From assembly GCA_016342285.1 (NCBI GenBank), contig JAEINQ010000051.1, forward strand, positions 1-48,813: 48,813 bases of DNA. The letters are read 5' to 3'. Shown here in pieces: positions 24,158-33,452 of this stretch (the stretch's first letter is position 1; every line of letters begins with the position of its first letter). A model generated the notes under the pieces. That model saw only the letters and a program-made list of their open reading frames with translations. It was not told the origin of the DNA and did not search any database. The stretch is from Desulfobacterales bacterium. Its GTDB lineage: Bacteria; Desulfobacterota; Desulfobacteria; Desulfobacterales; JAEINQ01. The position numbers and the translations under genes are program-made.

Positions 24158-25993
24158 TTAGGTGGTGAAACCGAGTCCCAATTCAGATAGTCTATTGTTC
24201 GTCGGCCTGGTTGTGGCCGGGTCCCACCCACGCTCAACGTAAAACGCATCCATCATTGCCTTGAATTCTTCCCTCTCTATTCGAGCACCTTTTTCTTTGC
24301 CCACAGTGAGCGGCTCCGCATAGAAACGATCCGGCAGCTGGTCGTCTACGCGGCGAAAGCCTTCTCGAAAATTGAACATCTTTTCCAGATTGAAAACCCG
24401 CTCCCCCACTTCCAAAAAGCGGTCCTCATCCCAGTCCAGGCCGGTGATGGCCGTCAACAGCTCTGCCATCAGGCGTTTGCCGACACCCGGCATAATCAAC
24501 TGGTTGAAATCCGAAGCAAACGCACAGAAACCCAGTGAATCCACGGCCGCCATGGTATTCTGGTTTTCGATGGTGTCTCCACTCAGGTGACAGGCACCAC
24601 GATTGGCGGCCGTGTAGCAGAGTGCCCTGGGCGGGTTGGCATGGACATTATGCGCCGCCAATTCCAGCCCCTTGACATGGATGGCAAAGGCCTCACTGCC
24701 TTGACCTATTTTTTGAGCAACCGCTTTCACGCCCCGGGCTGCCAGGTCACCGATGCCGTTGCGATAAGCGATCTTGTGGATCAACTGGATAACCGCATCG
24801 ACATTGCCCCAGGTCAGATCGAGACCATCCAGGTCTGATCGAGAAATCAGGCCTTTTTCATATGTCTCCATGAGAAACCCGATGACATTTCCCGCGGAGA
24901 TGATGTCCATGCCCAGATCATCTCCATCAAATATGGCCTTCATCATTCCGTTGAAATCGGAGATCATCAGATTGGCGCCAAACATTGTTCCGGTCTCGTA
25001 TTCCGGCCCATCGTGGACGATGGATTTGTAGGGGCCGTCCTTGACGGCCCCGCTCTTCTTGCAGGATAAATGGCAGCAATAACAGGCAAAATTTCTCACC
25101 CAGGCCGTTTCCCGGGCGATTTGGGCATTGATCTTCTCAATCTCGGCAAAGGTGCCCTCGCGATAATTTTTAACCGCCATCAATCCGTCGTCACTGTTCG
25201 ATTGAAGCGCAGCAGCGGTACCCCAATTCCGAAACAGACCGGTCTTTATGCCGCCCAATAGCCCCGTTGATGTTTTCCTGGCTTTTCTCAGGGCCTCACT
25301 GAATTTTTTATGGTCCGCGACATTGGGCATGCCGGTGCCTTTGACGGCAATGGCTTTCAGGTTTTTCGACCCCATGACCGCGCCGACCCCTCTGCCGGCG
25401 GCCCTGGCTGCGGTATGCAGGATGCAGGCATAAGAAACCAGGTTTTCACCGGCGGGCCCGATATAGCAGGTCTGGAACCGCTCGCCATTCAGGTCTTTGA
25501 TCAGGGTTTTATCGAATTCATCGGTCTTCATGCCCCAATAATGTCTGGCATCCCGGATCTCAACCTTGTCGTCTTCGATCACGATGTAGGCTGGCTGCTT
25601 TGATTTGCCTGTGATCAGGATACCGTCATACCCGGCAAAGCGGATTTCAGGTCCCAAAAATCCACCCATATTGGAATAACCTACGGTTGAAGCATTCGGG
25701 AGGGACGCGTCTTCAGGCGAGGTGATGGGGGATTTGGTCACCACAACCACGCGGGATGCCGACGGAATCGGAAAACCTGAAAATGGGCCGGGCATGAACA
25801 TCAGCGGGTTTTCCGGCGCAAGGGCGTCCACACCAGGTTCCTTTAATCGATCCCACAAAATTTTCATGCCCAGTCCCCGCCCGCCGATATAATTTACAAT
25901 ATCTTCGATGGGGATGGGTGTTTTTTTGATGTCGCCCGTGCTCAGGTCAATCTCCAACAGCACTTTGTGGTATCCGGCTATTTGTGCGCTCAT
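24158..25993 (-). CDS. Aldehyde:ferredoxin oxidoreductase family protein (tungsten-pterin)
   Basis: 611 residues with the full AOR architecture: the N-terminal pterin-binding domain (YIGGRGLGMKIL), GRGVGAVMGSKNLKAI, the [4Fe-4S] site CYCCHLSC (C304, C307, C311) and the distal cysteine in DSLGFCAF (about residue 505). AORs oxidise aldehydes to acids using ferredoxin and a tungsten bispyranopterin cofactor. There is no signal peptide. The ferredoxin partner gene ends 10 bp before this start, so they are co-transcribed. That ferredoxin carries a Tat signal, so whether the AOR is cytoplasmic or is exported as a passenger is open. Confidence 0.93.
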   Translation of the reverse strand: MSAQIAGYHKVLLEIDLSTGDIKKTPIPIEDIVNYIGGRGLGMKILWDRLKEPGVDALAPENPLMFMPGPFSGFPIPSASRVVVVTKSPITSPEDASLPNASTVGYSNMGGFLGPEIRFAGYDGILITGKSKQPAYIVIEDDKVEIRDARHYWGMKTDEFDKTLIKDLNGERFQTCYIGPAGENLVSYACILHTAARAAGRGVGAVMGSKNLKAIAVKGTGMPNVADHKKFSEALRKARKTSTGLLGGIKTGLFRNWGTAAALQSNSDDGLMAVKNYREGTFAEIEKINAQIARETAWVRNFACYCCHLSCKKSGAVKDGPYKSIVHDGPEYETGTMFGANLMISDFNGMMKAIFDGDDLGMDIISAGNVIGFLMETYEKGLISRSDLDGLDLTWGNVDAVIQLIHKIAYRNGIGDLAARGVKAVAQKIGQGSEAFAIHVKGLELAAHNVHANPPRALCYTAANRGACHLSGDTIENQNTMAAVDSLGFCAFASDFNQLIMPGVGKRLMAELLTAITGLDWDEDRFLEVGERVFNLEKMFNFREGFRRVDDQLPDRFYAEPLTVGKEKGARIEREEFKAMMDAFYVERGWDPATTRPTNNRLSELGLGFTT

Positions 25994-26003
25994 GTCATTC
26001 TCC

Positions 26004-26726
26004 TTATACGGCCAAATCGTACCATTGTTTGTTCAACCGGCTCGCGATATCCTCGGGCGACATGCGATAGAATTCATAGTCGGCATTCACCCGCAAGACG
26101 GATAGGGCTTCATAGGGACAATGTTCGACACACTGAGGTTTTCCATCGCACAATGTGCACATGCGCATGGGGCGATTTGTCTCCGGATTCTGGGCCAGGA
26201 TGCCGACGCTTGACGCGGCGCAGGCCTCCACGCAACTGCCGCAACCGATGCACCGCTTGGGGTCATTGGTGATGACCCCCAGTTTTGCATCCTGAAACAG
26301 AGCCCCGCGGCCGGTCGTAGAATCCGGCTCTACCGGACAGGCGTTGATGCAGGGGGTATCCTTGCACCGCGCGCATGTTACGGGGGCATCGACATCCGGA
26401 TTAAAGGCGTGCACGCGGATGTTGGCCAATACCGGATTGCCCAGGTCTGACCGGTAACCGCCATCTTTGAACAATGGATGATTGGATGCGGCACATACCG
26501 CTTCGCAGGTGCGGCAGCCCGTGCATTTCGTGTAGTCTACGGCGATGAATGTATAGATCCCTTCCCCTGACCGGCCACCGGGACCGGGCAGCGCCCATTG
26601 TGCGCATCCGGAAAGAAGCACCAGGGCTCCACCGCCAAGCGCCATCGTCTCCATGAATTTTCGTCTGGACATCACCTTTTCATCTGCTTTCGATGTGCTT
26701 TGATGGATGGGGTCGGATGGTTTCAT
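26004..26726 (-). CDS. Tat-exported four-cluster ferredoxin (DmsB/AOR-partner type), probable lipoprotein
   Basis: 240 residues. The N-terminal twin-arginine motif SRRKFM is followed by a hydrophobic stretch ending in the lipobox LLSGC. Four cysteine groups follow: CTGCRTCEAVC, then CARC with CINACP, CIGCGSCVEAC, and CTLC with CVEHCP, as in DmsB-type electron-transfer subunits with four [4Fe-4S] clusters. The ATG follows AAGGAG by 8 bp. It is immediately upstream of the AOR gene (10-bp gap). This type of protein passes electrons between a large catalytic subunit and a membrane partner; no membrane anchor is encoded here, so the lipid would anchor it. Confidence 0.9.
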   Translation of the reverse strand: MKPSDPIHQSTSKADEKVMSRRKFMETMALGGGALVLLSGCAQWALPGPGGRSGEGIYTFIAVDYTKCTGCRTCEAVCAASNHPLFKDGGYRSDLGNPVLANIRVHAFNPDVDAPVTCARCKDTPCINACPVEPDSTTGRGALFQDAKLGVITNDPKRCIGCGSCVEACAASSVGILAQNPETNRPMRMCTLCDGKPQCVEHCPYEALSVLRVNADYEFYRMSPEDIASRLNKQWYDLAV

Positions 26727-26790
26727 TTTCTTCTCTCCTTATATTGTTATCTGTATCGACATTGAATCGTTTGGCATTCCGGCGCCCTGG

Positions 26791-27522
26791 TTATTTTTCG
26801 AATCGGCCACTTCTCAGAAAGGCGATGGCCTGCCGGGCCACCTCGCTGTCATAACGCATGGCAGAGTGGCCGGTCTCCACGACCATGAAATCGGTCATGT
26901 TGTTCACCCGGGTCGAGGCCACAGGGACCAGTCCGTCGCTTTTGCCGCCGTGGAGGGTTTCGGCCAGGCAGGATTCGATCTTCCCGGCGATGACCCCCAC
27001 CGGGTAGTATGGATCTCCCAGGGTCTTGGGAAAGCTGTTTCCCTTCTGGTTTAGGGCCAGGGCCGTGGGGCCCACCAGCTTCATCCACCATCGGTCGTGG
27101 AAACGGTCCACAATGGGGGTTCCCTGGTTCGGGGTCCCGATCAATACCACCGATCCGAGGTTTTCCGGGTGATGGCTGTCCAGATAGGCGCGGATGATCA
27201 GGCCGCCCAGGGAGTGGCCTACGAAATGAACGGTCCGGTGTCCGCCGACACAGCAATCCTGAATCTGGCCGGTGACGGTTGCGATGATCTCTTCCGGCGT
27301 CGCATCGATGGAATCGTAACCGATGCGCTGGACGTTGAAGCCCGCCTTTTCCAGTCGGTTGGCCAGCAGCCACATGGCGGCCTTGCTCCGCCCCAGCCCG
27401 TGAAGCAGCACCACCGTTTCACCGGATGAATGTTCGGCAGTAACGTTCTTCTCCTGGGCGCAGGCGGTAAATGGTGCGGCCAGTAGGAAAACGGCAGTGA
27501 CAAGAAAAAGAACGTTTCTCAT
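26791..27522 (-). CDS. Secreted alpha/beta hydrolase (lipase/esterase-like)
   Basis: 243 residues. The signal sequence at residues 1-21 ends in a lipobox-like FTAC. The hydrolase core has VVLLHGLGRS (oxyanion), the nucleophile elbow FVGHSLGGLIIR, a catalytic aspartate in GGKSDGLVPV, and the catalytic histidine in VETGHSAM. The PGAP1/triacylglycerol-lipase-like group is the best match. The ATG overlaps a TGA in the upstream frame (ATGA), as if a lost upstream gene had been coupled to it. It sits between AraC and ferredoxin genes on the same strand, with 64 bp to the next start; a functional link to the AOR is not evident. Confidence 0.85.
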   Translation of the reverse strand: MRNVLFLVTAVFLLAAPFTACAQEKNVTAEHSSGETVVLLHGLGRSKAAMWLLANRLEKAGFNVQRIGYDSIDATPEEIIATVTGQIQDCCVGGHRTVHFVGHSLGGLIIRAYLDSHHPENLGSVVLIGTPNQGTPIVDRFHDRWWMKLVGPTALALNQKGNSFPKTLGDPYYPVGVIAGKIESCLAETLHGGKSDGLVPVASTRVNNMTDFMVVETGHSAMRYDSEVARQAIAFLRSGRFEK

Positions 27523-27668
27523 TTGAGTTGCTCCGTGATCCGGACATGGTAGACGCCGGCCCGCTCTTCGGAGAAGTGGTCGAGGTCGCCGTCATATCAG
27601 CGCTCAAACAGGTTAGGGTTGATCACCAAAGCAGCATCTGACCGGCCGGCCTATTAAAAACGACGGTA

Positions 27669-28682
27669 TCAATGAAGCAGGCCAACGCTTATGTGCTCAA
27701 CTCGAAATTCGCCGGGTGTCGAACCGGTCCAGCCCCTGAAAGCACGGAGAAATGAATTGGCGTCCTGGTAACCGAGAAGGTAAGAGATCTCCGGCGGTGA
27801 AATCGTCGATCGGGCAAGATAGTGCTGGGCCAACTCTTTCCTCGTTGTATTCAGAATTTCCTGAAAGCTGGATCTTTCCCGGCTCAAGTGCCGTTGCAGG
27901 GTACGCTTGCTCATGGACAGCCGGCTGGCCGCCTCCTCGATGGAGCTGTGCCCGCCGGGCAGCATCTCCAGCAGGGCACTTTTGACCCGTTGGGCGATGC
28001 CGGTCTCCGTGTCCAGGTCGGACAGTCTCTTCTTCAAACCCACCTCGAAAAAATCCCACATGGTGGCATCTTCAGTGAGAAAGGGACGCACCGCATCCCG
28101 GGCTGAGAACGTGATTCGGACGGCGTTGCCGAAACGAATCGGCCTTCCGAAGAATTCTTCATAAGGCGCCATATGATCGGGCAACCGGGGAAGCTCCAAA
28201 TCGACGGGCATGATCTTTTCCCGCGTGGCCATACGTGCAAGCTGGGTGAAAAAAACCAGCTCCGTGGCCCCGAGAGAGCGGGGAATGGCTTGGTCGTAGC
28301 CGCTGCAGTTCAGGGTGGCGCGGGTTTGTTGCGAACCGATATCCACGGTCAGTACCATGGGGCAGATCAGCCGCTTGTGTTCTGCCAGGCGCATCAGGGC
28401 GGTATTGAGGTTCGGACTGCAAAGGCTGGCGAAGATCGGCGGATCAAAGGCTTCCACCGAGATGGCCTGACCGATTTTCAGCGGCAGTTCCTCGACCCCT
28501 GCGATCTGCTCCAGACCGAGCCAGAGGTTGAAATACTCGTTCGGGCTCAAGACGGCGTCCACGCGTGAGAACAGGTCCGCCGGCAGACCTGCCAGGGCCA
28601 GCACATCGGCCGGATTAATGCCCATGTCTATCAATATAATTTTCCAGCCACGCTGCACACTGAAATGGGACGCCTGTTTCAT
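27669..28682 (-). CDS. AraC-family transcriptional regulator
   Basis: 337 residues. The N-terminal ~190 residues match the arabinose-binding-2-like domain of AraC proteins related to OruR and similar. The C-terminal ~100 residues hold two helix-turn-helices, with SIEEAASRLSMSKRTLQRHL followed by ISYLLGYQDANSFLRAFRGWTG. It is divergent from the exported flavodoxin-ferredoxin gene at 28976, which is the most likely target together with the downstream lipase and AOR genes. The inducer is not deducible. Confidence 0.9.
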   Translation of the reverse strand: MKQASHFSVQRGWKIILIDMGINPADVLALAGLPADLFSRVDAVLSPNEYFNLWLGLEQIAGVEELPLKIGQAISVEAFDPPIFASLCSPNLNTALMRLAEHKRLICPMVLTVDIGSQQTRATLNCSGYDQAIPRSLGATELVFFTQLARMATREKIMPVDLELPRLPDHMAPYEEFFGRPIRFGNAVRITFSARDAVRPFLTEDATMWDFFEVGLKKRLSDLDTETGIAQRVKSALLEMLPGGHSSIEEAASRLSMSKRTLQRHLSRERSSFQEILNTTRKELAQHYLARSTISPPEISYLLGYQDANSFLRAFRGWTGSTPGEFRVEHISVGLLH

Positions 28683-28975
28683 AGCCCTACCCTCCCTGCT
28701 TGACCTTCAATTCAACAATTCTGTTACTCTGGATATTGATGCTAACGGTAATCGAGGACGCCCCCCTATGGCAATAGCTCATCACGCCACATTTAATTCA
28801 AATGGCGCCAGATATCCATTTGGCAGCGCCAAGCAGAAATGGCATTGTTTGATTGTATTTTGGCGTGATCTGCCAGTGACAGGACGAGTGAAATCCGGTA
28901 TTTTGAGATCGACCGGTAATCAAAGCCGCGAATTCAAAAAATCGGTTTTGAAATAAACTTCAGGAGAATATTGAA
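28683..28975. promoter_or_regulatory. Divergent promoter region between araC-type and flavodoxin-ferredoxin genes
   Basis: There is no gene in these 293 bp. Around 28799-28834 two near-repeats of ATGGCGCCAGA/ATTTGGCAGCGCCA form a mirrored block suited to a dimeric regulator. No confident -35/-10 pair is called. Confidence 0.4.
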
Positions 28976-29920
28976 TTGGATAACCGACGTTCCTTTATCA
29001 AAAAGAGCTCTCTCTCCCTTGCCGCCCTGACCCTGCCCACAGCCGGGATCACCGCCTGCGCATCCGCGATCCCGGCGGAGCCGTTTGCGCCCCGGAAACC
29101 GGAAAAGGCCCTGGTTTTCTGGTACAGCCAGACCGGCAACACCGCCCGAACCGGAAAAGTCATCGCCCGGGAGCTGGAGAGGCGCGGCCTGATGGTCGAC
29201 AGCGGCGAATACCGGGAAATCGACCGGGACTCAGTGGGCCGCTATGATTTCGTGGTGGCCGGATCGCCGGTGTACTATTACGATGTGCCCGAAAACTTTC
29301 AGACATGGCTGGGAACGCTACCGGACATCAAAGACATTCCGGTCGCATCCTACGTGACTTTCGGGGGAGAAGGCGGCAACTTTCACAACACGGCCTGTAC
29401 GTTGCTCGAACGCCTGCATGCCAGGGGCGGGATTCCCGTTGGCTGGAACGCCTTCGGAAACATGTCCGCCTTTGCGCCGACCTGGTCGTACGGCAACGTT
29501 AAACGGGTGCTGAAATTCAAGCACAAGCCGGACCAGGAATCGTTTGCAGCCATGCGGAAATTCGCCTCGACCATTCTGACCCGGGTTCAGGCCGGTCAGT
29601 CGGTGGACGTCGACAGGGAATGCAATTTCCGGGAAATGATCAAATCAAAACCCTCCATCTGGGGGACGAAGCTGCTTATCGACCGCCATACCATCGACAA
29701 AGACCGGTGCGTCGGGTGCGGCACCTGCCTGGAAAAATGCCCTGTGGGTGCCATCGACCTGAACGCTTACCAGGTGGACCGGGATCGCTGCCTGCTTTGC
29801 ATGGGATGCGTGAACAACTGCCCGGCAGGTGCGGTGGATATGGTTTTCATGGGGAAAAAGGTGTACGGATATTACGAATTCCTGAAACGGAACAACATCA
29901 CGGTTGCCGATCCTGTCTGA
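28976..29920 (+). CDS. Exported flavodoxin-[4Fe-4S] ferredoxin protein (EFR1-type), probable Tat lipoprotein
   Basis: 314 residues. The N-terminus carries NRRSFIKK, a twin-arginine motif, and then a hydrophobic run with the lipobox-like ITAC. A flavodoxin domain follows (FWYSQTGNTART for the FMN phosphate; VAGSPVYYYDVP). The C-terminal ferredoxin part has CVGCGTCLEKCP and CLLCMGCVNNCP. The start is TTG at 28976, supported by AGGAG nine bp upstream; no ATG gives the same frame with a site. Such proteins join a flavin to [4Fe-4S] clusters. It is divergent from the AraC-type gene, its likely regulator. Confidence 0.87.
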   Translation: MDNRRSFIKKSSLSLAALTLPTAGITACASAIPAEPFAPRKPEKALVFWYSQTGNTARTGKVIARELERRGLMVDSGEYREIDRDSVGRYDFVVAGSPVYYYDVPENFQTWLGTLPDIKDIPVASYVTFGGEGGNFHNTACTLLERLHARGGIPVGWNAFGNMSAFAPTWSYGNVKRVLKFKHKPDQESFAAMRKFASTILTRVQAGQSVDVDRECNFREMIKSKPSIWGTKLLIDRHTIDKDRCVGCGTCLEKCPVGAIDLNAYQVDRDRCLLCMGCVNNCPAGAVDMVFMGKKVYGYYEFLKRNNITVADPV

Positions 29921-30080
29921 ACGAGATTTGCTGGAGGTGAGAACTGATCGTTGATCAGGGTCAAGTTACCTTAGCGCTCTGTTTTCCTCAGAATCGGACA
30001 AATCCACTTTTGCACGCCTAACAAAATCATTATCTACGAGCACGACCCCGAGGACGACACCCGGTTTGTCATTGCCGTTA

Positions 30081-31058
30081 TCACCAGAAGCAAAGCACAC
30101 CGATAAGCAGGATCAGCCGGGAGAGCATGCTGAAGGCCATGGTCAGGGAACAGATCAAGGCGCCGGATCTTGCACCGTAGATGGCCATGTAACGGGGCAA
30201 AGTTCGGCGAAGGCGGGTAAAGGGGATCATCAGAACACCGGCTGCCAGCAGCGCGACAATGGTCTGGTACTCGGTGACCATGTTCTTTTGCAGCAGGTTG
30301 GACGCAAAGGTGATACCTGCGGTGGGGCTGAAGACGTAGGCACTGATGGGTCCGACCAGGGACGGCGGCAGGTCGAAAAGGGCCGTCATGGGCAGAATCA
30401 GCCGCTCCAGAAACGCCATCCCTCCCGAGTTGACCAGAAGCTGGACCGCCAGGGTCACCACGGCCAGAAGCAGAATCATCCGGCCGAACATAACCCGCCG
30501 CGTGTTCCAGGTGTCGGCGATGAGCTGCTTCCAGGTCCGCCGGGTGCAGTCCTGCTCGTCGGGATTGCATTCCAGGGCGTCGAAGGCATCCCGATCCTGG
30601 CGGCGCAAAGGGATACGCATCCGGCCGTAGGCGATGACAAAGGCGATCTTGATGACGCCGGTGAGCCAGAATGCGGTGATGTAGATCAGGCAGAGTTTTA
30701 CCCCCAGCAGGGGAAGCACCACAGGAAGCTGATAGGTAAAGGTCTCCCGAAAATGAAACGGCACGGTGACCAGCACGCCGGTGGCGATCAGTTCCCGGTC
30801 GGTGAGGTTTCCGTCCTGATGGTACCGTGCGGCCATGGTGTGGGCCGCGATCATGGACCCGATAGCCGTCAGAAAGGTCAGGGCGCTTTCCGAAGGCAGA
30901 TGGGCCAGCCGCGCCACCGGCTTTCCAACCGGACGCAAATATTTCATGGCGCCCAACTGCATGATCAGTTCCACCCCGAAAAGGGAGACGAACATGACCG
31001 AACCCATTCTCAGGACAAGCTCTGCGGTCTGCTGAGAAGAAATGAGCAGCGCGTCCAT
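30081..31058 (-). CDS. Membrane protein with nucleoside-recognition (Gate) domains
   Basis: 325 residues with about eight hydrophobic segments and a hydrophilic loop near residues 155-190. The Gate-domain style is recognisable in LTFLTAIGSMIAAHTMAA and PSLVGPISAYVFSP. Gate-domain proteins are found in nucleoside, ferrous iron (FeoB) and spore-related transporters; the substrate here is unknown. The ATG at 31058 follows GGAAAGG. It lies 91 bp beyond the 3' end of the LivJ-like gene with a terminator between them, so it is probably transcribed separately. Confidence 0.78.
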   Translation of the reverse strand: MDALLISSQQTAELVLRMGSVMFVSLFGVELIMQLGAMKYLRPVGKPVARLAHLPSESALTFLTAIGSMIAAHTMAARYHQDGNLTDRELIATGVLVTVPFHFRETFTYQLPVVLPLLGVKLCLIYITAFWLTGVIKIAFVIAYGRMRIPLRRQDRDAFDALECNPDEQDCTRRTWKQLIADTWNTRRVMFGRMILLLAVVTLAVQLLVNSGGMAFLERLILPMTALFDLPPSLVGPISAYVFSPTAGITFASNLLQKNMVTEYQTIVALLAAGVLMIPFTRLRRTLPRYMAIYGARSGALICSLTMAFSMLSRLILLIGVLCFW

Positions 31059-31095
31059 GTTTTGCCTTTCCACTCTGACAAACGCGATAGGTAGC

Positions 31096-31139
31096 AAAAA
31101 AAAGGCAGCAGGACCTTGTTGCCCTGCCGCCTTTTTTGC
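31096..31139 (-). terminator. Rho-independent terminator of the LivJ-like gene
   Basis: On the minus strand GGCGGCAGG and CCTGCTGCC pair around an AACAAG loop, followed by a run of eight T. It lies just beyond the stop of the binding-protein gene and before the Gate-domain gene start. Confidence 0.85.
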
Positions 31140-31149
31140 AGCAACCTTA

Positions 31150-32292
31150 TTACTTGTTCACATCCACGTAAACACCGTTTTTCACTTGAAACACACTGAA
31201 CCCGACCCCGACGGCATCGCCCCGGGCATCAAAGCCGATTTTCCCCAACGGCGTTTCCACAAACTGCGAACGCAGCACCTTTGAAACGGCTCCAATTTCC
31301 AGGGTGCCGGCGGTTTTAATCGCTTCCAGCATGGCGGTCGCCGCAGCATAGGCATTGAGAAAAAAAGCACCCGGATCTTCCCCGTATGCCTTTCGGTGCG
31401 CCGCAATGGCAGCAATGGCCATGGCATTGCTGGTCGTGTCCGTGGGGCCGGTGGCGTAAACGCCCTCAGCGGCCGCACCGGCGACCTTGATAAAGGTATC
31501 GTCTTTTACGCCGTCATCGGAAATCATAATGGTTTTCATCCGCTTTTTACGCATCTGCTGAACAATCTTTGACGCCTCCGGATGAAATCCGCCGTAGATC
31601 AGAACGTCGGCCCCGGACCGCTTGATCTTGTTGATAATGGCGGAATAGTCGACCGCTCCGGCTGTAATCCCTTCATACAGCACCATTTCGGCCCGGTTGT
31701 CTTTGGCAAGAAACCCCTGGGCAAATTCGGCCAGCCCTTTCCCATAGTCTCCCTTGTCATGGACGATGGCGATTTTCTTGGCCCCCAGGGTGCCGATGGC
31801 GAAATCAACCTGGGTTTTGGCCTGGGCGTCATCCGGGGCGATAGTCCTGAAAAAATTAGAATAATTTCCACTCTTGGTCAGTTCGGTATTGGTGGCCGAA
31901 GGCGACATGACAATCACGTTTTCAGCCAGGTACACTGCCAGTGAGGCCTTGCACGGCCCGCTGCAAATATGCCCCAGAACGATGTTGACCTTATCCGTGA
32001 TCAGCTTGGTGGCAACATTGACCGCAATTTCCGTTTTGCACTGGTCATCTTCCACCAGAAGCTCAATCTTCTTTCCCAGCACCCCGCCCTGGTCGTTGTA
32101 TTTTTTTGCAACCAGTTCGGCCGCCCGGACCGTGGGAATGCCGTAGGAGGCCAGATCCCCGCTGTGGGCACCGGGAACACCCATTTTGATGGTATCGGCG
32201 GCAAGACATGCCCCCGTGCCCGCCGTTACTATCGCCACGAAAAACCCCAATGCCAGAAGGCCGGCAAACCCTGCTGATCGTGCAATCCTCAT
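31150..32292 (-). CDS. LivJ-like branched-chain amino acid-type ABC substrate-binding protein
   Basis: 380 residues. The signal peptide covers residues 1-28 (cleavage after ACLAA). A periplasmic binding protein type 1 fold follows (IKMGVPGAHSGDLASYG, then VLGHICSGPCKASL), typical of the Leu/Ile/Val-binding family. The ligand may be an amino acid or another small organic compound. The ATG at 32292 has AAGGAAG close upstream; the open frame further upstream lacks a good site. No permease or ATPase genes are adjacent, so it is an orphan binding protein in this window. It ends at the terminator at 31096-31139. Confidence 0.88.
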   Translation of the reverse strand: MRIARSAGFAGLLALGFFVAIVTAGTGACLAADTIKMGVPGAHSGDLASYGIPTVRAAELVAKKYNDQGGVLGKKIELLVEDDQCKTEIAVNVATKLITDKVNIVLGHICSGPCKASLAVYLAENVIVMSPSATNTELTKSGNYSNFFRTIAPDDAQAKTQVDFAIGTLGAKKIAIVHDKGDYGKGLAEFAQGFLAKDNRAEMVLYEGITAGAVDYSAIINKIKRSGADVLIYGGFHPEASKIVQQMRKKRMKTIMISDDGVKDDTFIKVAGAAAEGVYATGPTDTTSNAMAIAAIAAHRKAYGEDPGAFFLNAYAAATAMLEAIKTAGTLEIGAVSKVLRSQFVETPLGKIGFDARGDAVGVGFSVFQVKNGVYVDVNK

Positions 32293-32450
32293 TATTCTTC
32301 CTTTCATCATAATGTTTGCGATCCTTTCCTCAAAACGGGTGGAACAGTTTCCATAGACGGTACCGACCAATCGCCCGCACGCGTCATAGGCCAAAAAGAC
32401 AACTATTTGACCACAGTCGGAAACATCAATTGCCGTCTGGTTCAGACATT

Positions 32451-33311
32451 TTATTCGGAGACGTTCGCTCTAAGGTAGGACAGTTCCAGACCGACGCCGA
32501 CCTCCTTGATCGGCACCACCCGTGACAGGGCCAGTTTTGACGCCAGATCCGTACAGTGGCAGGCATGCACCGCCCCCGGGGCCCATTGCTCGAAACGGCG
32601 GACGGTTTCTTCCAGCTGCCTTGGGGGCGGATCAAGAAGATGGAATCCACCAACGATATCCGCAATCCGGGTCTCCCCGCACACCGCCATGGCCTGGGAA
32701 ATGATATTGCATATGCCTGCATGGGCACACCCGGCGATGATGACCAGACCTTCCGCGGATTTAAAGACCAACGCCGAGTCATCCAGAAGATAGTCGTCCT
32801 TCTGGTCGCCGCCGGCGGTCTGAACCCGCCCGATGGGCGTTTGGGCCTCGAAATCGTTGGCCCGTTCGATCTGGCCGAGAAAGACCAGGCCGGGAGCCAG
32901 CCACACCGGCTGATGATTGAGTCGAAGATCAAACCAGGCGGCTGCTTTTTCTTTCGACACAAGGGACCCGATCTCTCCTATCCCGGCAACCGTGCGGGGA
33001 TCAAAAACCGTCGGATGCGCAACCAGGGCCGGCCGTTTGGCCGGTGCATGTTCAAAAGCCGCCTCGGCATGGCGCTGGATCAGATGCTGGAGTCCCCAGG
33101 TATGGTCCAGATGGGCATGGGATATAACAACGGTGTCCACATCCAGCAGATCGATCCCCATACGATCGGCATTGGCCAGAAAGATATTTGAATAGCCCGT
33201 ATCGAAAAGGATTCGGGTTCCGTCGGTTTCGATGAAAATCGACAGCCCCGGCTCCCCGATAAAATACCGGTCGATCAGGGTGTTGTTATCCACGAGAATG
33301 CGCAGTTTCAT
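32451..33311 (-). CDS. MBL-fold metallo-hydrolase
   Basis: 286 residues of the metallo-beta-lactamase superfamily. The metal motif is SHAHLDH (H65, H67, D69, H70), preceded by ILFDTGYS. Later histidines include GCAHAGICN and VGGFHLL. It resembles the group annotated as dihydropterin ribofuranosylaminobenzene phosphate synthase-like hydrolases, but the function is not established. The ATG at 33311 has a GAGGA site. It is 158 bp upstream of the LivJ-like gene on the same strand. Confidence 0.87.
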   Translation of the reverse strand: MKLRILVDNNTLIDRYFIGEPGLSIFIETDGTRILFDTGYSNIFLANADRMGIDLLDVDTVVISHAHLDHTWGLQHLIQRHAEAAFEHAPAKRPALVAHPTVFDPRTVAGIGEIGSLVSKEKAAAWFDLRLNHQPVWLAPGLVFLGQIERANDFEAQTPIGRVQTAGGDQKDDYLLDDSALVFKSAEGLVIIAGCAHAGICNIISQAMAVCGETRIADIVGGFHLLDPPPRQLEETVRRFEQWAPGAVHACHCTDLASKLALSRVVPIKEVGVGLELSYLRANVSE

Positions 33312-33452
33312 CACGGGATCCTCGGAAAGATTCAACGCCGCATGCCTTGACAGCGACTTCAGGCGGAACACATTTAATGAGCATATGCCAATAACCAGAA
33401 GTGCCCTGGCCTGTCAAGCAAATTTCACTTGCCGCCAGTATCGGAGTACCCG

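Noticed and set aside
27580..27600. In-frame TGA read as selenocysteine
   Set aside because: No SECIS-like hairpin directly after the TGA and no recognisable selenoprotein family.
29975..30106. 44-codon plus-strand frame with a coding-like stretch KIIIYEHDPEDDTRFVIAV
   Set aside because: It lacks a start codon with a ribosome site, follows a TAG and runs into the end of the opposite-strand gene. It may be a gene fragment but cannot be assigned.
30066..31094. Plus-strand open frame of 342 codons
   Set aside because: Antisense to the Gate-domain membrane protein; very rich in His/Gln/Gly/Asp, as expected from a shadow frame.
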